Assembly (NCBI GenBank): GCA_031835245.1
Contig: JAVKOQ010000127.1
Coordinates: 1-64,000, forward strand
Reading direction: 5' to 3'
Length of the DNA: 64,000 nt
From: Balamuthia mandrillaris
Lineage: Eukaryota > Discosea > Longamoebia > Balamuthiidae
Positions 11,339 to 22,609 of the stretch are shown in pieces. Under the pieces are notes generated by a model, which was not told where the DNA came from, made no database searches, and worked only from the letters and a program-made list of their open reading frames with translations. The stretch's first letter is position 1; each line of letters begins with the position of its first letter. Both the position numbers and the translations under genes were made by a program.

Positions 11339-11854
11339 ATGGAGTTTCCAGATCTAGGAAAACAGTGCTCCAAGGCGGAGTGCAAACAATTGGACTTTCT
11401 TCCCTTCAAATGCGAGCACTGCGCGGAGACCTTTTGCCTGGAACACCGCAAGCACTGGCAGCACGACTGTCCGAGCTTCGAGGAGACGGACGTGCGCGCC
11501 CCCGTCTGTCCGCTTTGCTCCCAGCCGGTGGATGGCTTCCGCAGAGGAGGCAGCGTGAACAATTTGGATCAGCTTATAAACCAACACATCGAAGGAGGCT
11601 GCAAGTCGGCGGTGCAGGAGCGGAGAAGGCAAAAGCGGTGCGAGGTGAGGGGCTGTAAAGTAGTGGAGCTGATGCCGGTTCATTGCAGCAAGTGCCAGAG
11701 GCAGTACTGCCTGCGGCACCGGCTGGCGGAGGATCACAAGTGCCAGGACGTCCTTCGGCGGCAGCGGGAGAGGGCCTTGCGAAAGAGCATGAAGCAACTT
11801 CGGTTGGAGGCACAGTCACATGGTTCCTCCACAAAAGTGTCTGTACAAAATTGA
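11339..11854 (+). CDS. AN1-type zinc-finger protein, ZFAND2-like
   Basis: A single exon encodes 171 residues. Two AN1 zinc fingers are complete: residues 9-43 (CSKAEC, CEHCAETFC, then His and Cys in EHRKHWQHDC) and about residues 100-138 (CEVRGC, CSKCQRQYC, RHRLAEDHKC). This two-finger layout is that of ZFAND2A/B and yeast Cuz1, which link the ubiquitin system to p97/Cdc48 and the proteasome under stress such as arsenite. A ubiquitin-interacting motif or C-terminal prenyl box, present in ZFAND2B, is not seen, so it resembles the shorter form. An AATAAA signal lies shortly after the stop, near 11868. Confidence 0.9.
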   Translation: MEFPDLGKQCSKAECKQLDFLPFKCEHCAETFCLEHRKHWQHDCPSFEETDVRAPVCPLCSQPVDGFRRGGSVNNLDQLINQHIEGGCKSAVQERRRQKRCEVRGCKVVELMPVHCSKCQRQYCLRHRLAEDHKCQDVLRRQRERALRKSMKQLRLEAQSHGSSTKVSVQN

Positions 11855-12334
11855 TGATAGCGTGAATGAATAAAGAAGCAACAAAAAAACAAACCTCTGT
11901 CTCTGTCCTCTTCATCGTTCTTTTCCATGTCGTCACGATGGATATCGACAGAAAATGGGGTTAATTTACCTTTTATACATGGGAGTAACCAAAAAAAGGT
12001 AACTTGGCTCATTTTTATTCTCTAAAAATGGAAACCAAAAATTAAAAATTAAAAGCAGGAGGGGAATCGACGCGAGAAAGGACAACCGCGAGGAAAGGGG
12101 AAAGGTGAGTAAGCTTTTGTACGCCCCTTGTAATTTATTATTCGTATTTTTTTATTTTTGACCTGCTTTTCGCCTGCTTTTTTTTGTTTCTTTCTTGCTT
12201 GCAGAAAAGGCCGAATGCGGAATAGGCTCCATCGTGCTCCGTTTTTGTTTGTCGGTTTGCAGGAGTTGTTCTGGTAGAATTCTTCGCGAAGGCGAAAAAA
12301 AACGAAGAAAGAAGAAACAAGTCAGGTGCCAACC
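11855..12334. other. Intergenic, AN1 gene to TRP channel gene
   Basis: AT-rich sequence without a recognisable gene; short open frames on the minus strand are low-complexity. It holds the AN1 gene 3' end and the promoter of the TRP channel gene. Confidence 0.4.
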
Positions 12335-13911
12335 ATGTCTTCCTTCAATGAGTCCCGGATGACGGAGCGTTACCCCTTGCTCGCCTTGCACGACGAGGAA
12401 GAAGAGGAGGAGGAGCAGGAGGACGAAGAGGACGAAGAGCCAGAAGACGACTCAAACGCGCTCGTGCAACAACGGCCTGCTCAGACAGCTCGTGGCAAGC
12501 GCCGCCAAAGACGTAGCCCAGGCAGGTCCTCCTTCACGAGCTCCGCTCCTCCCTCCACTGCGGGCTCCTGGGACCCCTCCGCTGCCCCACACATTCTGGA
12601 CGAGCCCAACCAAGGGCAACGACGCACCCAACCTCTGCCAGCACCCCTCCACAAGCGACACACGGAGCATGCGCTAGGCAGGAAAGGAGCAAGCCGCACC
12701 TCCACCCCCTCCCCCAGGAAGAGCAACACGTACAACCTCTCTCGGCGCACTCGCTCCAGCGGCGGGCTGCAACGCGGTCGACAGAAACGACTGCAACAGT
12801 CGCACCCCAATCTTACGGGCGGAGGAGACAAGAGAAAAGTCAACGCGGAGGAAGGAGGAGGGGAGGGCGAGGAGATCAAGGAAGAAGATGAGGACAAACA
12901 GAGGAGGAAGGAGGAGAGGAGCGGGAAGGAGAGCGAGAGCGACTCTGAGAAGAGAAGATCGGCCTACGAGGAGTTACTTGCTCTAGGAGGGTTCAAGTCC
13001 AGTAAAGATGCTCACGTACAACAACCGGCCTTCGTTCCTTCGACAAGAAAGGAGCCAGACCTGCTTGCACAAACGCTCCAAAGGTTACTCACCCTGTTCC
13101 GTCGACCCCGTATGACTCTCAAGGACACGATGCTGCTGAGCCCATGGCAAAAGTGGAAAAAGTACAATCGAGTGCCATGGAAGATCTTCCTGCACCTGTT
13201 CATGTTCTTGGTGGTGGTGGTGCAAGTCCTACTCATTTACGTGGAGACCTCTCAGTACTTTTATGCCAATCAGCGGGTCTTTCACAAAGTCTTTTTGGGA
13301 GTCGACTCAGACACATTTAGACAGGAACTCTATACAATTGACGATACTCTCGAGCATATTAGCACCACTGTCCTAAATGTACCTTCCTTCCCTCTCTTTC
13401 TCTCTCGCTCTCTCTCTCTCTCTCTCTCGTTGTGTAACTTTTTATTAATGTTGATGGTGTTACCAGTACTATAATGTAGATAACATAACAGCAGATAAGT
13501 ATCCGCACGTGTTAACAACGTCGGATGGGACGAAAGCAAGAGCACAGGGCCTTCTCATACCATTAGAAGAGATATATGGTCGTAGCAATGACAGCGAAGA
13601 CACTGATAAGACTATTCAGCCAGTGGATATGGAGCTGATTCTTTACGAGCGTGACTTTTATAACTTCAACACCAGCGAGCCTTATGGATGGACTTTGGCC
13701 ACCGATGATGTGGAAACAGAAGAGGAGGAGTATGAGTTGACGCTAGAAAACCCGTTGGGACCCTTTGGAACGAACAACGAGTCGGCGGTGCAGGCGCTCT
13801 TTCATCGCGTGGTAGAGATTAAGTTGAAGTTTTCTTTGTACAATCTTGATATTGGAAGCCTTGGCCCTGTCCCTTTTCTTTGGAACATTGAGGTATTTTC
13901 ATTTGTTACTA

Positions 13912-13957
<46 letters not shown>

Positions 13958-16673
13958 TGGCTCTTAGATAACGAATTATTTTACCCTCAACAGCAAACTT
14001 ACTCAAAGACAAGTGGTTTCGTGCTAGCAAATCTGGTTGCCACAAAGCGAGTCTTTTATAGTGAGGCCAAAGGTTTCTTCTTTTTCTTCTTCTTCTTGTG
14101 TTCTTCTATCAGACTATTAACAGAACTCAAATGTAATAGGTCTAAATCCACAAATCCTTTTCACTATCTTTAACTGCCTTACTTTTGGTCTGGCTATGCT
14201 ATCGGCACTGCTGGATTGCAAGAGTTGTGTATCAAGATATAAGTTATACCGAGTAAGCACTTCCGTTCTCTTCTCATTTTTCTTTCGTTTTCTTTTTCTT
14301 TCCTTTTTTTTTTTGTTTGCATGCCGTCCTCTTCCTTCTCTTAAGGTGAACACGCATCACAGATGGCAAAACGGCAATACCTTGCAATTCCAGAGGAGAC
14401 CAGGAAGGACGAGGGCTATCCCAAATGGAGCGAATTATCATTCTTTGATACAAAAGCCCAGTTTTTCAGTTTATGGTGCAGCATTTACCCTTTCTGCTTT
14501 GTTTCATAAATTTTAAACACCCATTGCTGATATTTTCTATTAAATAGGGTTGTATTTATGATTTTTACATCTTGTTGTTTGATGACTGCTTCAGTGCTTG
14601 GCATTTTTGAAGAACTGGGTAAACTTTCCAGTATATACTTTCAGCTCTTTCAAGTACTGTGCTCCCACCTCGTTTTTGAACTTCCAGTTTTATTTATTTC
14701 TCTTCTTCTGGAATTTTTCACTGTTATCAGGGATTGGGAGCATTAGGGGTTGCTGTGAACATACTTCGATATTTGGAATACGGACAAAACTTTTATACTC
14801 TCATTCTTTCTTTGCAGTATGTTTCTCTCCTCTCTACTCCTCCCCCTCCTCCTCCTCCTCCTCTCGCTCTCTTTCTTACAGCAATTTATTGTTATCCTGC
14901 AGGCTATCGGCACCTCGTATTGCCCGTTTCATCATATCTGCATTTCCCATCTTCTTTGGGTTCATGTTAATGGGCATCATCATGTTTTCTCCGTATTCTT
15001 CTCGTTTTCAAGACTTCACTTCGACCGGTGTTACATTGTTCTCTTTGCTCAACGGAGATGAAATTCGATGTAACGCTTCTCTCCCTCCCTCTCTCTCCTC
15101 CTTCTCCTCCTCCCATTAGTTATTTCTTCCTCATGGCAACAAAACATTTTAACAACAGCAACTTTTGAGGAATTGGGAGTGACATATCCTATCAGAACTT
15201 TGCCAACTATATATCTCTATGTTTTTGTCGGTCTATTTATCACTGCCATTTTGAACATATTTATTTTCATTATTGAGGATAGTTACCACGCTGCCAAAGC
15301 GGTTCGTATTTCTTCCTCTCTCTCTCTCTCTCTTCGTATACTGATATCACACCAAAACAAACGTTCAGTCACAGAGAGCCAATCAGTTAAAGCGGCTTAA
15401 AGGAACGAGTGACGGCACCGTGTCCATTAGAGAACCTTTGTTCTCACAAAGAGACACACAGGACTCGGGAACAACCGGTGGATCCAACGCAGAGCGATTC
15501 GATATCTTTAGATTGTTTGAAATCTTAGAGGTTTGTTTATGATCCTCTTTTTAGCGAACTGAAGAGCAAAGATACTCATTTTTCAAATAAATGAAACAGA
15601 GAGAATACAATGTGGACGAATCAGATGAAGAGGAGGACGATGATGAGGACGATGATTATGTTGACAGCGATGCTGACGAGCCTACCTCCGAAGATGGTAC
15701 CATACTCAGTAGCACTGAAAAAGACAAACAAGATGAAGCAGATACTGGTGCTCAACCACCACAGAAACAAGAACAATCGCAACAAGGAGAAGAAGAAGAA
15801 GAGGAAGAAGGGGAGTCAGAGAAAGACAAAGAAAAACCACAGCGGCCAACACTCGTTGTTTCTCCTTCTGGGGGTGGCTTTTTCGATGTTCAACCTCATG
15901 GCAACATCAACTCGGATCCTATCTCTCTTCCCGTCAGACCAAGATACACACAGCCTCCTCCCTCCATTGGGAGAGGTGGCGTTGATCCCAGAAGACGACC
16001 GTCTTCCACTACTGGTGCAACCACAACTTCTTCCTCCACGAGCACCGCTTCCCCCTCGGGAGACGATACCATTACGCCTTTGGCCGCCACGGTAGAGGAG
16101 CGCAATCGCATCATCCGCATGAAGCAGAGAGAGATGGAGGAGATTCGGAGGATACGAGAACGTATCCGGCAAATGCAGAAAGAGAAGGAGAACATGGAGA
16201 GAGCTGCTGCTGGCAGCAGCGGCAGATTCTTGCAAATAAGAGAAGAAGGAGGAAGTGGCAGCACTGATTCAAGGAGGTACTCTGGCGATGCAACTTCTCC
16301 CATGGAGAGAAACCTTATGGATATAGACCTGAAGATAACGTACAAGAAGCTCAAGAAGGACATGCAGGAAATCATTATCAGCAACCAAAAGGAGTTTGAG
16401 AAGGAGGTCACGTCGGCCATTGCAGCCGTGAAGCAAAAGTATGATGCCAAGTTGCAGCGAAAACTGCGGAAGCAAGTCAAGAAGTCATTCCATCACCTCT
16501 CTCCTTCCTCCATTCCTTTACCTTCTCAACCCACTCAAACAACCACTCGAGTCCCTCGTGCCGCTTCTCCTGCTTCTTCTTCTGCTGCTTCCGCCTCTGC
16601 TTCTTCCTCGACGCCCACAAACAATAACAACAGCAACAACAACAACAACAATAACGCTGCAAACATGGTTTAA
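12335..16673 (+). CDS. Mucolipin-type TRP channel with long N and C tails
   Basis: Eleven exons (12335-13378, 13467-13892, 13994-14072, 14140-14252, 14363-14475, 14548-14653, 14731-14816, 14903-15069, 15159-15301, 15369-15530, 15600-16673) sum to 1170 residues; the junction of exons 3 and 4 is uncertain. TRPML channels release Ca2+ and Fe2+ from endolysosomes. Visible features: an N-terminal dileucine motif TERYPLL that would suit lysosomal sorting, the first membrane segment at about residues 285-305 (KIFLHLFMFLVVVVQVLLIY), a large lumenal loop, and TM2 to TM6. The pore filter region reads FSLLNGDEI, where vertebrate mucolipins have NGDD. Vertebrate members have about 580 residues. The extra length is an acidic and basic disordered N tail of about 280 residues and a C tail of about 400 residues with acidic, coiled-coil (EERNRIIRMKQREMEEIRRI) and Asn-rich parts. 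Whether exon 11 really belongs to this gene needs transcript evidence; phase and open frame support it. Confidence 0.82.
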
Positions 16674-16727
16674 TGTCGCCAGGAGAAAAACAAAACAAAA
16701 CAAAACTGTTTTCTGCCTGCCTCTCTT

Positions 16728-16768
<41 letters not shown>

Positions 16769-17014
16769 GAGGTTCGAACGGCAGGCGCCCGGAGGAGCTC
16801 TTCTTTGCGCGCGAGAAAGGAATTCCAACCCAAAAAAAAAAAGACGAAACTGCGAAAAAGTGTAGTGGGGAGCAGCGTAACGAAGAAAAAAAAAAAACAA
16901 CGGCAAAGTCCCACCCATCCACCCCATCCACCCGCCGACAGTCCGCGATACAGTGCTGGGACTTATCAAAGTCATAGCCGAAACGTGGCTACTGTTTGAA
17001 AAAAATATATATAT
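16674..17014. other. Intergenic with CT microsatellite
   Basis: This 341 bp gap holds a plus-strand CT tract at about 16732-16766, poly-A runs and an ATATAT stretch immediately before the next ATG. No gene is recognised. Confidence 0.45.
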
Positions 17015-18095
17015 ATGGATGGAAGAGAGGCCGCTTGTTCGGCAGAGCCTACCGCTGCCTCCTCGTCGTGGCAACTCGTTCTCACCCTGCTTCTGGTGGT
17101 GCTGACTTGCCTGCTCTTTGAGTACCGTCAGCAGCTCTTGCGGCATGGCCTCTTTCTCTGCTCGGTGCTGCGCGAGCTGTACCGTTTGCCTCCCTCCAAG
17201 CGCGCCCAGCTGCTACGTGCCCACTCGCTCGAGCTGCTCCCCCACGTGCCCTGCCTGCTCCGACACTCGGAGCTGCTCTCCCCCCACTTGGGGGTGATGG
17301 TGGGGAACATGGAGCTGCTGGCGCCTCACCTGGACGCCGTGATGCCGCAGCTGGACGTGCTGGCCCCCCACATGGACGCCCTGACGGCCAAACTGGACCT
17401 CATCCTGCCCCAGATGCCCTTGTTGGCCCCTCACCTGCCCTCCCTCGCTCCCTTTGCCGGCGACCTGCTTCCCTATGCCGATCAGCTACTGGGCGATCTG
17501 GAGGCGCTGGAGCCGCACATTGACGAGCTACTCTTGTACATGCCGCAGCTGCGTCCGCACCTGGATGTGCTCGTCGAGCGGATGGCCCTCCTGTTGCCTC
17601 ACCTGGACAAGCTGCTGCCTCACATGGAGGAGCTGCTTCCCTTTATGGACGTCCTGCTGCCTCACGCCGACCAGCTGCTGCCTCACGCGGAGCAGCTGTT
17701 GCCGCTGGCTCCCTACCTGCCGGCCTTGGCGCCACACCTGGAGCAGTTGGTGGAGCTGCTGCCGGAGCTGCTGCCAGAGATCCCTACCCTGCTGCCTCGC
17801 CTCCAGACGTTGACGCCTCACCAGCTCTCCATGCTTTGCGGCAGCCCTCACCTCAAGGCTATGTTGCCTCATCTCCATGTGCTGGTGCCTTGCCTCCCTC
17901 AGATGCAACCCTATCTGGAGGAGCTGTTGGCCTATGCTGGAGAGCTGCTGCCGTACTTGCCGACATTGGCCCCACATTTGGAGAAATTGTTGCCGTACCT
18001 GTCGGACTTGATCCCTCAATTGCCTGCCATAAAGCCTCACATTCCTATTCTTGCCCAACACATTGGTTTGGTTTCTTTTGTTGTTATCTTACATC

Positions 18096-18136
<41 letters not shown>

Positions 18137-18913
18137 CCCCTCACTCACTTGCTTTTGGTTGAACTCAACAGAGGGATTGGCGGCGAACATTGATAAGTTA
18201 GCACCCTACACAAAAGAACTAATGCCACATGTCCCGCAGTTGCATGCCTATATTAATGATCTGCTTCCTTATATTGACGACCTGTTGCCTCACCTTCCAG
18301 AACTCATCCCAAAGATGGACGTTCTCATGCCTCATCTTCAATATCTCGTGCCCTATCTCCCTGATCTTATTCCTCATCTGGAGGTTTCTCTTCGTCCTTT
18401 CTTCTTTCCTCTCTTTTTCTTTCTTTCTTCTTTGCTGTTATCAGTTCTTTGCTCTTTAGTAGATGTTCATTTCTCAATGAAGCATTATGTCTTCTTTCTC
18501 TCTTGCAGGAAGTACTCCCTAACATAGAGGTGATGATCCACAAGACAGGGTTCACACTACCACTCACCCATCGTCTTCTTCCCAAAGCACACAAGGCTCT
18601 TCCTGCGCTTGGTAAGGTCTTATCTTTGCTTCCTGACAAGTACAACACCAAAGAGGCCAAACAGACCACCCAAAAGGAAACAGAGCGAATCAAACAAGAA
18701 GTGGTAGCTTGGAAGAACAAGAAAGAGACGGAAGGACAACCGAAAGTTATCGTCCATCTTCCGCTGTCGTCGAACGCCAGCGAGACAGCCCGCAGTAGTG
18801 GAGAGGAGGAAAAGCAGAAGGAAAGCACTGTAGAAGATGAATCAGCACAGATGGATGAACATAGCGCCACCCTTCTCAGACCAAACGGAGAGGTCAATGT
18901 TGCCGCTGATTGA
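17015..18913 (+). CDS. Membrane-anchored protein of about 50 Leu-Pro-His heptads, family unknown
   Basis: Three exons (17015-18065, 18172-18383, 18509-18913) join in phase to 555 residues. Residues 19-35 form one hydrophobic segment (LVLTLLLVVLTCLLFEY) that would act as a signal anchor. From about residue 73 to 430 the protein is an almost unbroken 7-residue repeat with consensus LLPHLDx, e.g. KLLPHMEELLPFMDVLLPHA; position 3 is mostly Pro, position 4 His or Tyr, and positions 1, 2 and 5 are hydrophobic. I count about 50 units without register slips, and introns do not disturb the register. Residues 450-555 are charged, disordered and Glu/Lys/Ser-rich. No known family is recognised. A rod or solenoid projecting from a membrane is inferred from the periodicity only. 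Intron 1 carries a sense CT tract. The repeat being so regular at protein level while codons vary argues for selection on the protein. Confidence 0.85.
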
Positions 18914-19162
18914 AGTTACCCACGAAAAAAGGAGCCACCATTGTACATCAAGAAATAGTCATTTGCACGCCTGGTATGTACTGCTTTAAACGAGAGAGCG
19001 AAAGACAAAAGATAACACAGAAACTGAAAGAATGCTTCTATACAGTTAACAAAGAAATTTACAGTGTAAACCTATCAACAATGAAAAATCGGAAAAGAAC
19101 AAAGCAACAAAAGATATGCATGAAAAAGAAAGCTCAACTCGCTTGATGCGGCATGCTGCTTC

Positions 19163-20705
19163 TCAAAACATGGCACCAAGGAGAGCACTGCTGGTGGCAG
19201 CCGCAGAGGATTCCTCGTCAGCCTTCACGTTCTCGGAGCTCCTCTTGCACTCGCAGCTACCCTCATCATCGTCATCAGGAGTAGGAACGGTGGGAGTACC
19301 GCTTGGCAAGCTACTCAACAGACAAGCCGTGCGGGCAGAGACGCTGAAGGTGTAACGGCACATGTCGCTGATGGAAGTCTGCGCGAAGCCAGTAGCCCTG
19401 CTGTTCACGGAGGGAGCCATGATGTTGCTGGAATGCCTGGCGCCATAGTTGTGACCGATCTCATGGGCAGGAATGACCCAACGAGCATTGCCGCTCAAGT
19501 ATCCGGTGATGCCGCAGCCCTGGGTGGTGTACCTGCAGAGAGCGCTGTAATAGGCACGTCCGGCTACGCCGCTGCGGTCAGGCAAGCATCCGGATAACAA
19601 GTGCCACAAGCCGATGGAGCGATCAGTTTGACGGGTTCTCCAGGTGCAGAAGGGAGTTAACCTGGTTTGCACATCGGAGGGGCAGCTGGCCGTGTTGAAG
19701 TTGTCGGAGGAGGAGCTGGAGGGGCTGGAGTTGATGACTAAGGATTTGATGACGGGCTTGTTGCGAACAGCGGTGTAGTAATGACCTTGCATGGTGGACC
19801 AGATGTAGGAGATCGTATTGGGAGTTCCGGAGGTGCCGCCCGCCTTCTTCACGTACTGGTTATCGGTGGCCACGCCCATAAGAAGGTAGCTGTCGCTACG
19901 AGGAGGACAGCTGGAAGTGGGGTCCACTACGTTACCGGCAGCTTCTTCGCCCTCAGCCATGACGTCTTCGGTTCCGCAGGAAAACGGTTGTTCTCCCTCT
20001 TCTTCATCTCTTTCTCCTTCATCATCGCCACGAGGAGCAAAAGGCAGCTCATCCCAGTGCTCTTTGAAGACCACCATCTTGCCCCCGGCGATGATCTCTC
20101 CGTCCCTTTCGCTTCTCTTCTGGCTCAACTCGGGGTGAAGGTAAGTGGGCTCCACCACATAGCTCTCTCCCGTTTCCTTGCTCCAAATGCTCATGTGGAA
20201 TACGCCTTCTTCATAGTCAGCCACAACGGCGGAGATGCTGGCCTGCTCCTTACCATCGATGGTGGCCTCTCCCAAGTAAGCTCTGCTCTGAGGGGAATAG
20301 GTCTCCACTAGCTCTCCCTCGGAGAAGACCGAGACGACTGCCCTGGGATGGAAGAGATCGTTGTTGTGGTGAAGGGAGGCAGAGAACTCGCGGCCCAACG
20401 CCTTGAAGGAGAGGCTCATGGAGTGGCGGCTGCTGAAAGTGGAGTTGGAGGCGGTCCTGCGGGTCATGATAGCACGACCGGGGTTATGGTGGATGGAGAA
20501 GGAGATGCTGTTCAACAGTTCGCGTTCGGTAGGAAGTTCACGAGAACGAGCTGAAAGGAAAAGAAGGAGGATAAGTTTTAAAAAGAAGAGGGCAAGCAGG
20601 AAGAGAGAGATCACCATATATGTCGGCATAGTCTAAAGCGAGAGAGGAAGCAACGCAAAGAAGCATCGCTCCTGCGAGGAATACAGTCCAGCTCGCTTTT
20701 GTCAT
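19163..20705 (-). CDS. Secreted adamalysin-like zinc metalloprotease
   Basis: Two exons (20705-20615 and 20550-19163) with a 64 nt intron encode 492 residues. Residues 1-23 are a signal peptide (WTVFLAGAMLLCVASSLA). A propeptide-like region of roughly 200 residues follows (SFKALGREFSASLHH, VEPTYLHPE). The catalytic domain carries the zinc site HEIGHNYGARH and, after a very short spacer, the Met-turn SSNIMAPS, as in reprolysin/ADAM (M12B) enzymes. Paired cysteines around the site fit a secreted fold. No disintegrin, Cys-rich or transmembrane domain is seen after it; the C terminus is an acidic linker with two Cys and a Ser/Ala-rich end. It is shorter than animal ADAMs. Substrate is unknown; secretion and proteolysis are inferred from signal and motif. 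Confidence 0.88.
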
Positions 20706-21569
20706 CTTTGTTCAGTAAGGTTTGTTACTGTTCTTCCTTTGTTCTTTGTTTGTGTTGCACGAATGAACGAAAGAAATGAAAACGAGGTTTAGCTTTTTAT
20801 ACTTTCTGTTGGATCCTCCATCCGTTCCCTCAGCTGACCTTTTTTTTGCTTCATCCAATCTCCCCGATCCTTTCAACACCAAACAATCATCGGGCATAGA
20901 GAGAAAGCAAAGTGCGAAGGCCTCGCTTTATTTTTCGTTTTCTTCATCTGTTTCCTTCAGGCAACGCCTTTTATCACTCAGGCCTCCTCCGTTCAATTTT
21001 ATGAAACGTTACCTGCAGGCCACGAACATGAGGGCGTGGATCTGGTTGAACCCAACAGTTATAGCGCAATAAACCCGTCAACCGGCTCGCGGATTGGTCG
21101 CATCTGTTTCTTTGGTTTCGTGGTCGCAATTGCATGAAGGGGCAAGCATCTGTTTCTTCGTTGTGGATGATTGGTCAGTTGCAACTCTTTTCTTTTTAAT
21201 TGTTTATTATTTGTGGTTGTGGTTGTTGTTCGTGAACAAGAATCGGCGAATGGGTTCGGGTACCAGACAAACTCTTTTTGTTTTTTATCTTATTGTTGTT
21301 CGTGTAAAAGTACTATGGGTCTGCCCCCCCCCCCGAAGAACACAGAAGAGAAGAGAAGAGAGAAGAGCTGAAGAGCTGAAGAGAGAGAGAAGCGCTGAGG
21401 AGGTCCAAGGACACCACAAAAGAAGCCAAAGAGAGGAGGGGGGCAGGTCCCGTGCATGCACGATGACAGCCTGCGCGATCAAGGAATACGAGTTCTGGTA
21501 CTCTGACGATCCCCAGAGCCACTGATGGCGTGAGAGCTCCCATTACAAAAAAAAAAAAAACAGATGTCC
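20706..21569. other. Intergenic between protease and methyltransferase genes
   Basis: It holds the metalloprotease promoter (minus strand) and 3' flank of the methyltransferase. A plus-strand open frame at 21094-21525 crosses a 12 nt C run and AGAGAG repeats and has no family match, so it is not called. A GAAGAG-type low-complexity stretch lies at 21340-21400. Confidence 0.4.
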
Positions 21570-22313
21570 CTATTTCTTTCTCGCTGAGATCAAAAGCATC
21601 ATCGGGCGACGCAGTTCGTCTTGCATTTCAGGGATGGTCTCCAACAGACGCGCATCGGGTTCCGGTTCTACAAGCCCCGTGACCTCGAACCCGTTCGCGA
21701 GCAGAGCGCTCACATAGGTGGTCAGGGTTTTGTGATGCTTGATCACTTCCTCCCCCAAAAAGTTGGACTTGCGCTCTCCCTCGCCGAAATAGCGGTCAAC
21801 GGGCCAGTGAAGGCGATTGCCCTCCTCGTCCTTGTGCCAGTCTTGCGTTCCCTGTGCGGTGAATATGGGGTGCTCCACCGAAAAAACGAGATCGCCGCCA
21901 CGAACAAGGCAATGTGCGAGCTTACGACAAACAGCCGAGAAAGATGGAACGTAATGGAGCGCCAGCGAGCTGATCACCACGTCGAAGGAGGCTTCTGGAA
22001 AGTCCATATCCTCAATAGCCAGGCGTTGGTAGCGAATAATCTCTTTCGAGGCTTCCGTTTTCTCCACGGCTTTGGCGAGCATCCTTTCGGAAAGATCGAT
22101 GCCCAGCACCGAGGCCGCGCCCTGCTCCGCTGCGTAGCGGCAGTGCCAGCCGAACCCGCAGCCCAGATCGAGCACGCGCTTGCCCTGAAAGTCGGGCATC
22201 ATGGCTTTCAGCGCGTGCCATTCGCCGGCCCCCTCCAATCCCTTTCGCGAGCGCTCCATTCGGCTGTACTTTAAGAAAAAGGCCTCATCGTCGTACTTGT
22301 TGTGTCGCGCCAT
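21570..22313 (-). CDS. Class I SAM-dependent methyltransferase of bacterial type
   Basis: A single exon encodes 247 residues from the ATG at 22313 (MARHNKYDDEAFF). Motif I is VLDLGCGFGWHCRYAAEQGA, followed by the acidic end of strand 2 (VLGIDLSERM), motif IV DVVISSLALHYV and the later FSVEHPIFT. The overall text is that of a small-molecule class I methyltransferase found widely in bacteria, mainly Firmicutes, and I recall no close eukaryotic family. It has no intron, no CT tract and looks more GC-rich than its flanks, unlike nearly every neighbour. This suggests acquisition from bacteria; contamination is unlikely because it sits between spliced genes with AT-rich eukaryotic flanks. An in-frame extension to 22370 exists without ATG support. 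The substrate is unknown. Confidence 0.88.
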   Translation of the reverse strand: MARHNKYDDEAFFLKYSRMERSRKGLEGAGEWHALKAMMPDFQGKRVLDLGCGFGWHCRYAAEQGAASVLGIDLSERMLAKAVEKTEASKEIIRYQRLAIEDMDFPEASFDVVISSLALHYVPSFSAVCRKLAHCLVRGGDLVFSVEHPIFTAQGTQDWHKDEEGNRLHWPVDRYFGEGERKSNFLGEEVIKHHKTLTTYVSALLANGFEVTGLVEPEPDARLLETIPEMQDELRRPMMLLISARKK

Positions 22314-22609
22314 AATGGCGTTACATCCGATCTTGCCCTCCTCCTTTCTTTCGCGTTTCACGAAATACAAGCCAAGAAAAATTATTTAAATATATTGGGA
22401 ATTATTTTCTAATTTTCCTTTTTTTGGTTTGAAAGGTATCATTTTATCTTTATTTAGTTCAATCACGTCACATACTTTCCAAATAGACTCGGACTATTAT
22501 CGATAGGTCAATAACTGTCGACTTTATTTTTCCTGTGACAAAAGTAAAACCGAGAAAAGAAGAAAAGAAGAAAAGAAGAAAAGAAGAAAAGAAGAAAAGA
22601 ACAACGGAG

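Noticed and set aside
17528-18061. 177-codon open frame antisense to the heptad protein
   Set aside because: It mirrors the repeat (RQQLLQV-like) and exists only because the sense heptads avoid certain codons; no splice or family support.
21094-21525. 143-codon frame ending in a charged C terminus
   Set aside because: Crosses a C homopolymer and AGAG repeats, no family match, no supporting exon. A small unknown gene cannot be fully excluded.
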